In this document: positions 18,223 to 26,152 of the stretch, piece by piece
Position numbering within the stretch: the first letter of the stretch is position 1
How the letters are laid out: each line of letters begins with the position of its first letter
Assembly (NCBI GenBank): GCA_964398215.1
Contig: CAYNNP010000001.1
Location: 1-64,000 of the forward strand
DNA length: 64,000 nt
Source: CAYNNP01 sp964398215
GTDB lineage: Bacteria; Planctomycetota; Planctomycetia; Pirellulales; Pirellulaceae
Direction: 5' to 3'
Notes under the pieces: generated by a model
Databases searched by the model: none
Seen by the model: only the letters and a program-made list of their open reading frames with translations
Told to the model about the DNA's origin: nothing
Made by a program: the position numbers and the translations under genes

Positions 18223-19479
18223 CTAGACAGTGTGCTGCACAGATGGAGACTGCGAGGTGATTTCTTCGCCGCGCGGAATCACGACCAACCCACTGTCGGT
18301 AATTGTAAAACCGCGGGCGATATCAGCAGCCCGGTCGTATCCAATTTCGGTTTCCGGTGGAATGCAAACATCTTTGTCGACAATCACACGGTTCAATCGA
18401 CAGCGGCGGCCAACATTGACGCCCTCGAACAGGATGCTGTCTTGAACATGTGCGTAGCTATTGATGCGAACGTTTGGCCCCAAGACGCTGCGAGCTACGG
18501 TGCCACCGCTAACGATGGAACCTTGGCATACCAATGAATCCAGAGCTTCGCCCCGGCGCGATGAATTGCCCTCGCTACCGAATACAAATTTTGGTGGTGG
18601 CAACATAGGCTGGAACGCGCGCATCGGCCATTTGTTGTCGTACAAATTCAATTGCGGATCGACACCGATCAAATCCATCGTGGCTTCAAAGTACGCGTCG
18701 ATGGTTCCGACGTCACGCCAATACGCGTCGCTCTTTCCGTTTTCGTCCATGAATGGATAGGCATAGACCAGATAGTCTTTGATGGCACCGGGAATGATGT
18801 TCTTGCCGAAATCGTGAGCACTGTGATCATCCGTCGCATCGTCACACAACTGTTCGTACAAGAATCGCGCGTTGAAGACGTAGATGCCCATCGACGCTAG
18901 GTAAACGTCTGGGTCATCAGGAGTAGGCTGTGGATTCGCCGGCTTTTCTTCAAAACTAACAATCCGATGGTCTGGATCAGCCTGCATGATGCCAAACTGC
19001 GTTGCCTCGTCACGCCCCACACGCAATGCACCAACAGTAATGTCGGCGCCACGACTGCGATGAAACTCGACCATCGGTCGGTAATTCATTTTGTAGATGT
19101 GGTCGCCCGCCAAGATCACGACTTCTTTGGGGTTCTCACGTTCAATCGCGTAGATGTTTTGGTAGACAGCATCGGCCGTGCCGCGATACCAGTTGTCATC
19201 GATCCGCTGCTGTGGCGGAACAACATCGATGAACTCGCCTAACTCACGGCAAAAGTAATTTCGCCAAGCAAGATTGATGTGTCGGTCAAGCGATTGTGCT
19301 TTGTACTGCGTCAGCAACAGCAGTTTGCGCATCCCGCTGTTCAGGCAATTGCTGAGCACAAAGTCAGTGATGCGATAAAGTCCTCCGAACGGAACAGCGG
19401 GCTTGGCACGATCACGAGTCAGCGGTTCCAGTCTTGAGCCGCGTCCACCTGCAAGAATGACGGTCAGCGTATCGTGCAT
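18223..19479 (-). CDS. glgC: Glucose-1-phosphate adenylyltransferase (ADP-glucose pyrophosphorylase)
   Basis: Makes ADP-glucose from ATP and glucose-1-phosphate, the committed step of bacterial glycogen synthesis. The 418-residue protein begins with the nucleotide-binding LAGGRGSRLEPLTRDRAKPAVPFGG. It keeps the sugar-phosphate and catalytic regions (AGDHIYKMNY, SFEEKPANP, ASMGIYVFN, DFGKNIIP, YWRDVGTIDAYFEA). The C-terminal left-handed beta-helix is visible in GSIVSGGTVARSVLGPNVRINSYAHVQDSILFEGVNVG. Length and motif order are normal. The ATG follows GGAG at a spacing of six. It appears monocistronic, with no other glycogen gene in the window, convergent with the metalloprotease and flanked upstream by a 457-base gap. 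Confidence 0.96.
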   Translation of the reverse strand: MHDTLTVILAGGRGSRLEPLTRDRAKPAVPFGGLYRITDFVLSNCLNSGMRKLLLLTQYKAQSLDRHINLAWRNYFCRELGEFIDVVPPQQRIDDNWYRGTADAVYQNIYAIERENPKEVVILAGDHIYKMNYRPMVEFHRSRGADITVGALRVGRDEATQFGIMQADPDHRIVSFEEKPANPQPTPDDPDVYLASMGIYVFNARFLYEQLCDDATDDHSAHDFGKNIIPGAIKDYLVYAYPFMDENGKSDAYWRDVGTIDAYFEATMDLIGVDPQLNLYDNKWPMRAFQPMLPPPKFVFGSEGNSSRRGEALDSLVCQGSIVSGGTVARSVLGPNVRINSYAHVQDSILFEGVNVGRRCRLNRVIVDKDVCIPPETEIGYDRAADIARGFTITDSGLVVIPRGEEITSQSPSVQHTV

Positions 19480-19936
19480 CCATTACTCCGTATTTGTTCA
19501 CTAACTATGCCCCGGATAATTCCCTTATCGACAGCCAATAGCGTAGCAAATTCCTTCGCATTTCCTATCCGTTTTAACATCAATGTTCGTCACCATGCGG
19601 TGAATGTAAAACTGAGGCAAATAGGAGAGATGAGTAAAAGTGCGATGCGGATTTTGTATTTCTTCTGGTGCCGATGCCAGCGTAGCAACAATTCGCGGCT
19701 TTGAAACCGACCAATCATGGTCGGTAAGTTTGCATCCCCTCAAACGAAGCGTAGCGGAAGTCGTCCAGACTTTCGGCGATTCACCGTACCGCTAAACGTT
19801 TGAAGCAAGCCATCGAGACTTTCGGTTCTATGCGGTTTGCCGAAACTCTTGACGCGGTCCCTACGCTTTGCATTACCAAATCAAGAAGCTGGGAACCGGG
19901 GCCCAAGGGCAGCCCCGGTTTCAACTGAATCCAGCA
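19480..19936. other. Intergenic stretch between glgC and the ammonium transporter
   Basis: No convincing gene is seen in these 457 bases. The part next to glgC presumably holds its promoter. The rest contains two copies of the 10-base motif AGACTTTCGG (19767-19776 and 19816-19825), also present once in the gap near 22732. A strong hairpin lies at 19893-19922. Short frames here (for example about 75 codons at 19474-19743 on both strands) have no family resemblance and no start signals. Confidence 0.6.
19893..19921 (-). terminator. GC-rich hairpin downstream of the ammonium transporter gene
   Basis: An inverted repeat with arms AACCGGGGC (19894-19902) and GCCCCGGTT (19912-19920) around a nine-base loop, extended by a G-T pair at the base. 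It lies 16 bases after the stop of the ammonium transporter gene on the minus strand. This is where a transcription end would be expected. There is no run of T after it, so it may act as a Rho-assisted end or as an mRNA-stabilising hairpin rather than a classical intrinsic terminator. Confidence 0.5.
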
Positions 19937-21385
19937 CTAGCCTGTGTAAGCAGGAGTTCCGTGCTCGGTAAGGTCCAAGCCAGCGATTTCGTCTTCAACG
20001 CTAACTCGTACACCCATCACCATCTTCAGAATGAAGAATACGATGAACGAGAATGCGAAGGCAAAGGCACTGATCGATAGCGTGCCGATAACCTGCCACT
20101 GCAAGGAGATCTTGGGATCAAACGAAAAAATGCCAACAGCGATCGTGCCCCAAATACCACACACGCCGTGCACCGAAACAGCACCGACGGGATCATCAAC
20201 CTTGATCCGATCAAAGAACAGGATTGAAGCTACAACCAAGACGCCAGCGACTGCACCGATCAGAATCGCATATTCTTCACCGACCTTGTCAGCACCAGCG
20301 GTGATACCAACAAGTCCCGCAAGGATCCCGTTCAACGCCATCGATACGTCCAATTTTTGGATCATGATGTAGGATGTCAAAATCGAAGCGACCGCACCCC
20401 CGCATGCTGCCAAACAAGTGGTTACCAAAACATACGAAACACCCTTTGGATCAGCAGACAAGATCGATCCACCATTGAACCCAAACCAACCAAACCAAAG
20501 CAAGAAAACACCTACGGCTGCCAGTGGCATGCTGTGACCAATGATCGGTTTGATGCCTTCAGAGGTGTACTTTCCAGTTCGAGGACCAAGAATGATCACG
20601 CATGCCAAAGCCGCGAAACCACCGAATGCGTGAACGATACTTGAACCAGCAAAGTCGTGGAAACCATTTGCATATAACCATCCTTTTCCCCATTGCCAGC
20701 TTCCCGATACTGGATAGGCAAGGCCAACAAGAAGGCTGGAAAAGACCATGAACGTTGGCAGCTTGACACGTTCCGCAACCGCCCCCGAAACAATCGTGGC
20801 ACCTGTTGCTGCAAACATTGCTTGGAATAGGAAATCGCCCCACCAAGTGTAGCCAAGGTTGTATTTCGCAGATGTTTTTCCGACGTCCGTCAGAGACTCT
20901 CCAAACCAACTACCCGTTGCGAAATAGCCGTCAAACATCCACTCTCCAGGATACATCGCATTGAATCCCCACACGGCATACAGCAAGATGCCTGTACAAA
21001 CGATCCAAACGTTTTTGAAGATGATATTGACCGCATTCTTTTTCTGAGTCAGGCCGGCTTCGAGTGTCGTGAACCCCAAGTGCATGATGAATACGAGCGC
21101 TGCACAAATACAGATCCACAGATTGTTGACCGTGAACTGTTCATGCGTGCTTCCGGCAGCTTTTGTTGCGGCGAGGTCCGCATCACCGGTGTCAACTGTC
21201 TCAACTTCAGCAGCGTCGCCAGCGGGGCTTTCAGTCTCAGCAGCGTCGTCAGTTGCAGGAGTGTCAGTCTCAGCAGTAGTGTCGCCAGGGTTGGCATCCT
21301 GAGACCATACGGTAGAAGATGGTGTTGCAATCAACGCAACAAAAAACAGCGCAATGAGCGCGGATAGGCGTAGGTAACGACTCAC
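19937..21385 (-). CDS. amt: Ammonium transporter with signal peptide and acidic N-terminal extension
   Basis: Polytopic channel of the Amt/Mep/Rh family, 482 residues, that takes up ammonium across the inner membrane. Family blocks are present: FIMHLGFTTLEAGLTQKKN, WWGDFLFQAMFAATGATIVSGAVAERVK, DFAGSSIVHAFGG with the first pore His, and VSVHGVCGIWG with the second. The start is a GTG at 21385, placed by AGGAGA six bases upstream. The N-terminus is a clear signal peptide (LSALIALFFVALIATPSSTVWS), then a linker of about 60 residues rich in Asp, Glu, Thr and Ala (DTTAETDTPATDDAAE...) before the first core helix. Many Amt proteins have a cleaved signal, but such a long acidic periplasmic extension is unusual. 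No glnK/PII gene is adjacent. Confidence 0.95.
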   Translation of the reverse strand: MSRYLRLSALIALFFVALIATPSSTVWSQDANPGDTTAETDTPATDDAAETESPAGDAAEVETVDTGDADLAATKAAGSTHEQFTVNNLWICICAALVFIMHLGFTTLEAGLTQKKNAVNIIFKNVWIVCTGILLYAVWGFNAMYPGEWMFDGYFATGSWFGESLTDVGKTSAKYNLGYTWWGDFLFQAMFAATGATIVSGAVAERVKLPTFMVFSSLLVGLAYPVSGSWQWGKGWLYANGFHDFAGSSIVHAFGGFAALACVIILGPRTGKYTSEGIKPIIGHSMPLAAVGVFLLWFGWFGFNGGSILSADPKGVSYVLVTTCLAACGGAVASILTSYIMIQKLDVSMALNGILAGLVGITAGADKVGEEYAILIGAVAGVLVVASILFFDRIKVDDPVGAVSVHGVCGIWGTIAVGIFSFDPKISLQWQVIGTLSISAFAFAFSFIVFFILKMVMGVRVSVEDEIAGLDLTEHGTPAYTG

Positions 21386-21782
21386 AGAATTCTCCTAAAA
21401 TGGGAACGTGGAAATGGGGCGCACACACACCGACTTTGTAGCGAGAGCAATTACTCTTCTACCGCGAGCTGACAGGCCGCCTAATGGTCCCGAGTCGTGG
21501 GACACCCATCAGCACGCATCGAATGCATGAACTGTTAATCGTGTTGAAAAAGCCATGTTTGGCTCTCTTTGAACCACAACATAGACACTTAAAAGGTTGG
21601 TTCAAGCTTCACGATTCACCGCCAAACCCGGATCCACCATTGCCGAGTGACTCAGGAAGAATCAAATCCCATAGGTCTGGTGCGGGCCAGATTTTCTTTG
21701 AATCCGACTTTCAAGACCATCATCCAACGATCGGCCAAGGGCGGATCGAATGAAAAGCCTTCGCACAGTTTGTCGCACCGGT
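21386..21782. other. Intergenic stretch upstream of the ammonium transporter
   Basis: No supported gene. The only feature I would name is the ribosome binding site AGGAGA (minus strand, 21391-21396) for the GTG start at 21385. I looked for a sigma-54 promoter (GG and GC elements 10 bases apart), which is common upstream of ammonium transporter genes, and did not find a good match. A plus-strand frame at 21484-21753 has no family resemblance and an unlikely composition. Confidence 0.5.
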
Positions 21783-22328
21783 TTATGCGGCTAGCGACGC
21801 AAAAGCGACTTGGCGAAACGCGCCTCGCTCCAACCACATCTGTTCAAGCACTTCGACGGCTTTGGTATTGAAGGTGTCCACCAACGCCAACATCAAGTGC
21901 TCTGGCTGGACACTCGAGTTTTCAAGCTTCAACGCAATCCTGGCCGCCGATTCAATGATCGAAATCATGTTGTCTGAATACGGCAGTGCGCCAGAACCGA
22001 CCGCTGCATTGCCACCAGGAATGATGTGTTGAGCAACACAAAGCAAATCATCGTAGCAGAGGCCCAGGTCATCCAACCATCGCGTGCCCGACTCTTCCGC
22101 TTCAGCGGCCAAAGCCAACAACAAATGCTCGCTTCCGACATACTCGGTTTCAAAGCAAGCGGTTTGTTGTGCTGCCAATTGCATCACACGCCGCCCCCGG
22201 TTGCTCCACGAAATCTCTGGTTCCTGCTGAGCATTCGCCGCCGGTGGAACGGATGCTGCCCCAGTTGTGGCGAGTGTCGCGGAAACGATCGTAGTTGTTT
22301 GAAGAAACTTTCGACGTGAAACAGACAT
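21783..22328 (-). CDS. Tat-exported protein with a Clp N-terminal (ClpR/Clp_N) repeat domain
   Basis: A 181-residue protein starting with a twin-arginine signal (VSRRKFLQTTTIVSATLATT, cleavage likely near NAQQEP). The mature part is a double Clp_N repeat: VMQLAAQQTACFETEYVGSEHLLLALAAE with RWLDDLG, then SAARIALKLENSSVQPEHLMLALVD with AVEVLEQM. This is the alpha-helical domain found at the start of ClpA/ClpC/ClpB, where it binds substrates or adaptors. There is no AAA+ ATPase domain, so this is a stand-alone, apparently periplasmic version. Cytoplasmic Clp_N-only proteins such as ClpS-independent adaptors are known, but an exported one has no obvious partner. The assignment of the domain is good; the function is unknown. 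Confidence 0.8.
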   Translation of the reverse strand: MSVSRRKFLQTTTIVSATLATTGAASVPPAANAQQEPEISWSNRGRRVMQLAAQQTACFETEYVGSEHLLLALAAEAEESGTRWLDDLGLCYDDLLCVAQHIIPGGNAAVGSGALPYSDNMISIIESAARIALKLENSSVQPEHLMLALVDTFNTKAVEVLEQMWLERGAFRQVAFASLAA

Positions 22329-22862
22329 AAGAACAACTCAGAATTGGCAAGGGGCACCGAAACCGACCAGGAGGTTGCCAGAATAGTAGAGTTGTCTTTT
22401 CGTTCGGCAAGTCAAAATCGAAGACAACTTTGTTTCACGGACATCCACAAAAATTCCCCGTAGCGAGAGTCGTCACGGGTTTGTCGATTTAATCATTGTC
22501 GTCTCTCGCTCCGCGACAGCTCGCACCACTCTTTCGCGGAGAGGCTGTGAATTTTTTGCCTCATGAGCGGCAAGGCGCTAGCCGCCGGTTTATGGCGTTA
22601 CGTTTTGACGCAAATTCACCGACGGCTAGCGCCTTGTCGCTCACAGAAACAGATGCCTCTGTATTAATTCACAGCCTCGGAACAAAGGCGACTTTAGATT
22701 ACACAGTCACGACATAGTCGACAGACCCTCAAGACTTTCGGCCATTCAGAATGGCAGGCTAAATCCAGAAGATTTTCGCCACGCTCCAGCATCACATCCG
22801 TGTCTATCAGTGTTCATCCGTGGCTATCGTTGAATCTTGGTTGTTTCGTCGAAACCGACGAA
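22329..22862. other. Long intergenic region with repeated elements
   Basis: No supported gene in 534 bases. It holds a MITE-like nested inverted repeat (22541-22678), one copy of the motif AGACTTTCGG (22732-22741), and near 22796-22821 the phrase ATCCGTGTCTATCAGTG followed by TTCATCCGTGGCT. That last phrase is of a type seen as dispersed short repeats in many bacterial genomes. The segment looks like an accumulation site for small repeats between two oppositely facing or unrelated transcription units. Confidence 0.6.
22541..22678. repeat. MITE-like nested inverted repeat, 138 bp
   Basis: Outer terminal inverted repeats GAGGCTGTGAATT (22541-22553) and AATTCACAGCCTC (22666-22678) are perfect over 13 bases. 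Inside is a second pair of about 25 bases: 22564-22588 and 22619-22643, the core being GAGCGGCAAGGCGCTAGCCG and its complement with two mismatches, around a 30-base loop. There is no coding capacity. This form fits a non-autonomous transposable element or a large REP-type palindrome. A partial match of the outer repeat (ACTCACAGCCTCGG) occurs near 61038, next to the comM remnant. No flanking target-site duplication is obvious. Confidence 0.65.
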
Positions 22863-23645
22863 TCACTTTCCATCTGGCGCGGCGGACGCCATCTTTTCTG
22901 CCAAGTATTTCACGACTGCTTGATGACGTTTCTGCATTGCAAACTGCATTGCGCCGTCGCCATCAATATCAACCATCGTCGCGTCGGCACCATTTGCGAT
23001 CAAAATCTTGACGACTTCAAGTTCGCCTACCGCCGCAGCCATCATCAGCGCCGTGAATTTTTCAGTTTTGTCAGTCAAGTTGACCTTTGCGCCGCGATCA
23101 ATCAACAAGGAAACGGTGTCAGCAAAAGGCCCCGACGATGCATGAATCAGCGCCGACTTTCCTTCTTTGTCTAGGGCATCAACTTCCATCTTCTTATCCA
23201 ACAGAATTTGCACGATCTTTGCACTGCCACTCCATGCAGCGATGTGCAAGACATTCATTCCTTTTTGTGGCTCCGTGGCAGCCAAATCGAAATCGGCGTT
23301 ATCGATCAACAATTTGAAGATTTCGACATGGCCGCCAGCGGCTGCCATCTGCAATGCGTTCATGCCCGACGCTGAATCGACCACCGTCAGATCGTTTCCA
23401 GCCTCCACGCCCTGTTTAACAATATCGACCAGGCCATCTCTCGCAGCATTGCGAATTCCACCATCGCTGTACTTTTGCTGCACGGGGTCTGGTTCTTTTT
23501 TATCCTCCGAATCGACGACCTGTGAACTGTTGGTTTCTGCAGGATCGTTTTGGGATTTGGAGTTGTCCGTTTGCGCTTGGTCACATCCAACAAGAATGGC
23601 GCATGCGAGGCAGGCGGCAATACAAATTCGTTTTTGAAAAATCAT
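22863..23645 (-). CDS. Ankyrin-repeat lipoprotein
   Basis: A 260-residue protein with a lipoprotein signal: MIFQKRICIAACLACAILVGC, lipobox LVGC with the acylated cysteine at 21. A polar linker follows (QTDNSKSQNDPAETNSS). From about residue 60 come five or six ankyrin repeats, visible as GIRNAARDGLVDIVKQGVEAG, GMNALQMAAAGGHVEIFKLLI, GMNVLHIAAWSGSAKIVQILL, GKSALIHASSGPFADTVSLLI and FTALMMAAAVGELEVVKILI. It is probably a membrane-anchored protein-interaction platform outside the cytoplasm. It starts nine bases after the macro-domain gene, so the two are likely co-transcribed. Partner unknown. Confidence 0.88.
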   Translation of the reverse strand: MIFQKRICIAACLACAILVGCDQAQTDNSKSQNDPAETNSSQVVDSEDKKEPDPVQQKYSDGGIRNAARDGLVDIVKQGVEAGNDLTVVDSASGMNALQMAAAGGHVEIFKLLIDNADFDLAATEPQKGMNVLHIAAWSGSAKIVQILLDKKMEVDALDKEGKSALIHASSGPFADTVSLLIDRGAKVNLTDKTEKFTALMMAAAVGELEVVKILIANGADATMVDIDGDGAMQFAMQKRHQAVVKYLAEKMASAAPDGK

Positions 23646-23654
23646 GTCTTAGGT

Positions 23655-24194
23655 TTAGTTGTGGTCAATTGCGTCGGCGACTTCGGATTGCAAAATCTTG
23701 AAAATATCAGGCTCAAAGGCTACCAAGATAACTTCCGTAATGGATTCATTGCCCACAAGAAAGTCGGCGATTGTGGTGACAGCGATTTTGCACGCTTGCG
23801 GAATGGGAAATCCGTAAGCGCCGCAACTGATTGCTGGAAACGCAATGCTAGTCAATTTGTTTTCGACTGCCGTGTTCATTGACAGACGATAACAACTCGC
23901 CAGCAAATCCGCTTCGTCGCGATCGCCACCTGACCAGATTGGACCGACCGTATGGATCACATGCTTTGCGGCCAAATCAAAGCCCGGCGTGATTCGACAT
24001 TGGCCCGTCGGACATCTGACATCCGGTTCAAGTTCGGGAAAAGCGCGGCAGGCTTCAACAAGCTTCGGACCGGCCGCGCGGTGGATAGCGCCGTCGACTC
24101 CCGCGCCGCCCAACATTCTTTTGTTGGCAGCATTGACGATCGCGTCAACCGCCAGTTTTGTGATATCGCCTGAAGCGACGCGAATGCGGTGCAT
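23655..24194 (-). CDS. Macro domain protein (ADP-ribose-binding/deacylating type)
   Basis: About 179 residues forming a single macro domain. The signature GDITKLAVDAIVNAANKRMLGGAGVDGAIHRAAG carries the Asn and Asp/Gly residues that contact ADP-ribose, and the later AFPAISCGAYGFPIPQACKIA matches the second conserved loop. The overall form is like the MacroD/YmdB group, which removes O-acetyl or ADP-ribosyl groups. The ATG at 24194 is the natural start; a TTG at 24224 would add ten residues without family resemblance. It lies between a sulfatase gene and an ankyrin lipoprotein gene on the same strand. The link between those functions is unclear, and the operon may be incidental. Confidence 0.92.
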   Translation of the reverse strand: MHRIRVASGDITKLAVDAIVNAANKRMLGGAGVDGAIHRAAGPKLVEACRAFPELEPDVRCPTGQCRITPGFDLAAKHVIHTVGPIWSGGDRDEADLLASCYRLSMNTAVENKLTSIAFPAISCGAYGFPIPQACKIAVTTIADFLVGNESITEVILVAFEPDIFKILQSEVADAIDHN

Positions 24195-24246
24195 TGTATT
24201 TAGCCTAATGGACTGCAAGTTCAATGAAAGAACTGAATCGTCGTGA

Positions 24247-25893
24247 TTACTTTTGTGTGTTCAACAACGCTTCGCGGCGTTGTCGGAATTCGGATGAAAG
24301 CTTGATTGCCTTCTGCCGATCGGTCTCATCATAGTCCCAAAACTCTTGTACAACTTGCTCGCAGTTGGGATAGTGCGAACCGTCATCACCAACGTCTTTG
24401 CGAAGCTTGGCAAACTGTATTTTTAGTTCGTCACGGACTTTCGCGTAACCAGGATCATCGTAAACATTGCGTAGTTCATTGGGATCTTTTTTCAGATCAT
24501 ACAACTCCCAAGCGGGCGGAGTCTGGTTTTTACCTTCGTAATCGCAGCCATAAAAGTAAATCAGCTTGTGATTTTTTGTGCGAATCGCCATCTCGCCCGG
24601 ATTGTCATGGTGAGCCATGTGCATCCAATAGCGATAGTAAGTCGATTGCTTCCAGCCCGCGGGTTCTTTGCCAGTTTCGCAAATACTACGGAATGAACGA
24701 CCTTGCATCGAATCAGGAATTGCGATGCCGGCAAAGTCCAGCATCAGCGCAGGGTAGTCAACGTTTTCAATCAACGCGTCACTTCGTGTGCCGGCGGGAA
24801 TCGATTTCGGGTACCTGACCAAAAAAGGCATTCGCTGCGATGCATCGTACGCCCAACGTTTGTCTTGGTAATCATTCTCGCCCAGCCAAAAACCTTGGTC
24901 GCCGGTATAGATGATAACGGTGTTGTCAAACAGGTCTTGGGATTTCAAGTAATCGAAAAGCCGCTTGAGGTTATCGTCAACGCCTTTCACGCATCGTAGG
25001 TATTTCTTCAAGTAGGCTTGGTACGCCAAGCGTTTGATGTCGTCGTCACTCAAATTCGGATCGTCATAGTCCCATTTGAATTCATCGGGAAATTTTTTAG
25101 GCAAGTCACGGGCGTAAGAACGACGTGGATTGCGGCGGCCAATCGACGTTCCGATATGCGGTTCCAATTCACCTTGGTTGCCGCGCGTTGCCAGTGAACC
25201 CCAACGCTCAGGTTTACTCCACAAGGAAACCGGTTCAGGAATGTCGATGTCTGCTAAGTAACTATCGTAGCGCGGGTTGCTCTCAAAGTAATCGTGCGGT
25301 GCCTTGTACTGGTGGCAGACGAAAAACGGCTTGTCAGGATCACGGTGTTCCTTGAACCAGTTCAAGGTCGCATCGGTGATCACATCGGACGAATGCGAAC
25401 CGGGATACTTGATCGTGTTCTTTGGCCAAGGCTTTTCACCTTGGATGCGAAACTCGGTGTTAAAGTACTTGCCTTGTCCTGGCAGTACTTTGTAGTAATC
25501 AAAGTTTGGCTGGACCTTCAGGTGCCATTTTCCAACCATCGCCGTTTGGTAACCTGCCTTTCGCATCAGTATCGGTAGTGTCTGATCGGGCGACAAGATT
25601 TTGCCACCCAAATCGAACACTCCGTTGTTGTGGTTATATTGGCCTGTAATGATGCATGCTCGAGAAGGTGTGCAAATTGAATTGGTGCAAAATGCGTTCT
25701 CAAACAGGATGCCTTCGTCGGCGAGCGTATCAATCGTTGGAGTCGGATTCAGGTTCTTTAGCAATTTCGCATAGGCACCAATCGCCTGGGCGGTGTGATC
25801 ATCCGACATGATGAACAGAATATTCGGTCGTTCGGCTGCTTGTGAGCTAACGATCGACAACAGTAGGGCTAGAAATGCACAAACAAGTCGCAT
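24247..25893 (-). CDS. Exported formylglycine-dependent sulfatase
   Basis: Type I sulfatase of 548 residues, expected to cleave sulfate esters, probably from algal polysaccharides as in many marine planctomycetes. A signal peptide (MRLVCAFLALLLSIVSSQA) leads into RPNILFIMSDDHT with the metal-binding Asp pair (D31, D32). The active-site signature is intact: CTPSRACIITGQ with C74, the residue converted to formylglycine. Later conserved elements are MVGKWHL, the IYTGDQGFWLGE block and the YPALMLDFAGI segment. Length is typical. The C-terminal part has the usual KNHKLIYFYG and YDLKKDPNELRNVYDDP. It is the first gene of a minus-strand run with the macro-domain gene (about 50 bases) and the ankyrin gene. 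The exact substrate cannot be told. Confidence 0.95.
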   Translation of the reverse strand: MRLVCAFLALLLSIVSSQAAERPNILFIMSDDHTAQAIGAYAKLLKNLNPTPTIDTLADEGILFENAFCTNSICTPSRACIITGQYNHNNGVFDLGGKILSPDQTLPILMRKAGYQTAMVGKWHLKVQPNFDYYKVLPGQGKYFNTEFRIQGEKPWPKNTIKYPGSHSSDVITDATLNWFKEHRDPDKPFFVCHQYKAPHDYFESNPRYDSYLADIDIPEPVSLWSKPERWGSLATRGNQGELEPHIGTSIGRRNPRRSYARDLPKKFPDEFKWDYDDPNLSDDDIKRLAYQAYLKKYLRCVKGVDDNLKRLFDYLKSQDLFDNTVIIYTGDQGFWLGENDYQDKRWAYDASQRMPFLVRYPKSIPAGTRSDALIENVDYPALMLDFAGIAIPDSMQGRSFRSICETGKEPAGWKQSTYYRYWMHMAHHDNPGEMAIRTKNHKLIYFYGCDYEGKNQTPPAWELYDLKKDPNELRNVYDDPGYAKVRDELKIQFAKLRKDVGDDGSHYPNCEQVVQEFWDYDETDRQKAIKLSSEFRQRREALLNTQK

Positions 25894-26152
25894 GATGCTG
25901 CAATGATTGGAGAAATTGGTCGAATCTCGTCATTGTAACCAGAGCAGCCAATGTTTTCAGCCATCGCATTTCCGCCGATCCGCTCTTGCGCAACAAATCC
26001 CGTTGCCAAGTGAATAGACTGTTCACTGTCCAAGAACCTAGTGCTTTATCCGATTTGAATTTCCTGCGTAATGGAACCTCAGCCCTTTAAAGCACTCGTT
26101 CCGATGTTCGTTATCGTTTCCTTTCTACTTTCTGGTCAGAGCGCTGAATATC

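Noticed and set aside
21484..21753. Plus-strand 89-codon frame upstream of the ammonium transporter
   Set aside because: Composition is random-looking (many His, Pro and Arg), there is no start signal, and nothing is conserved to my eye.
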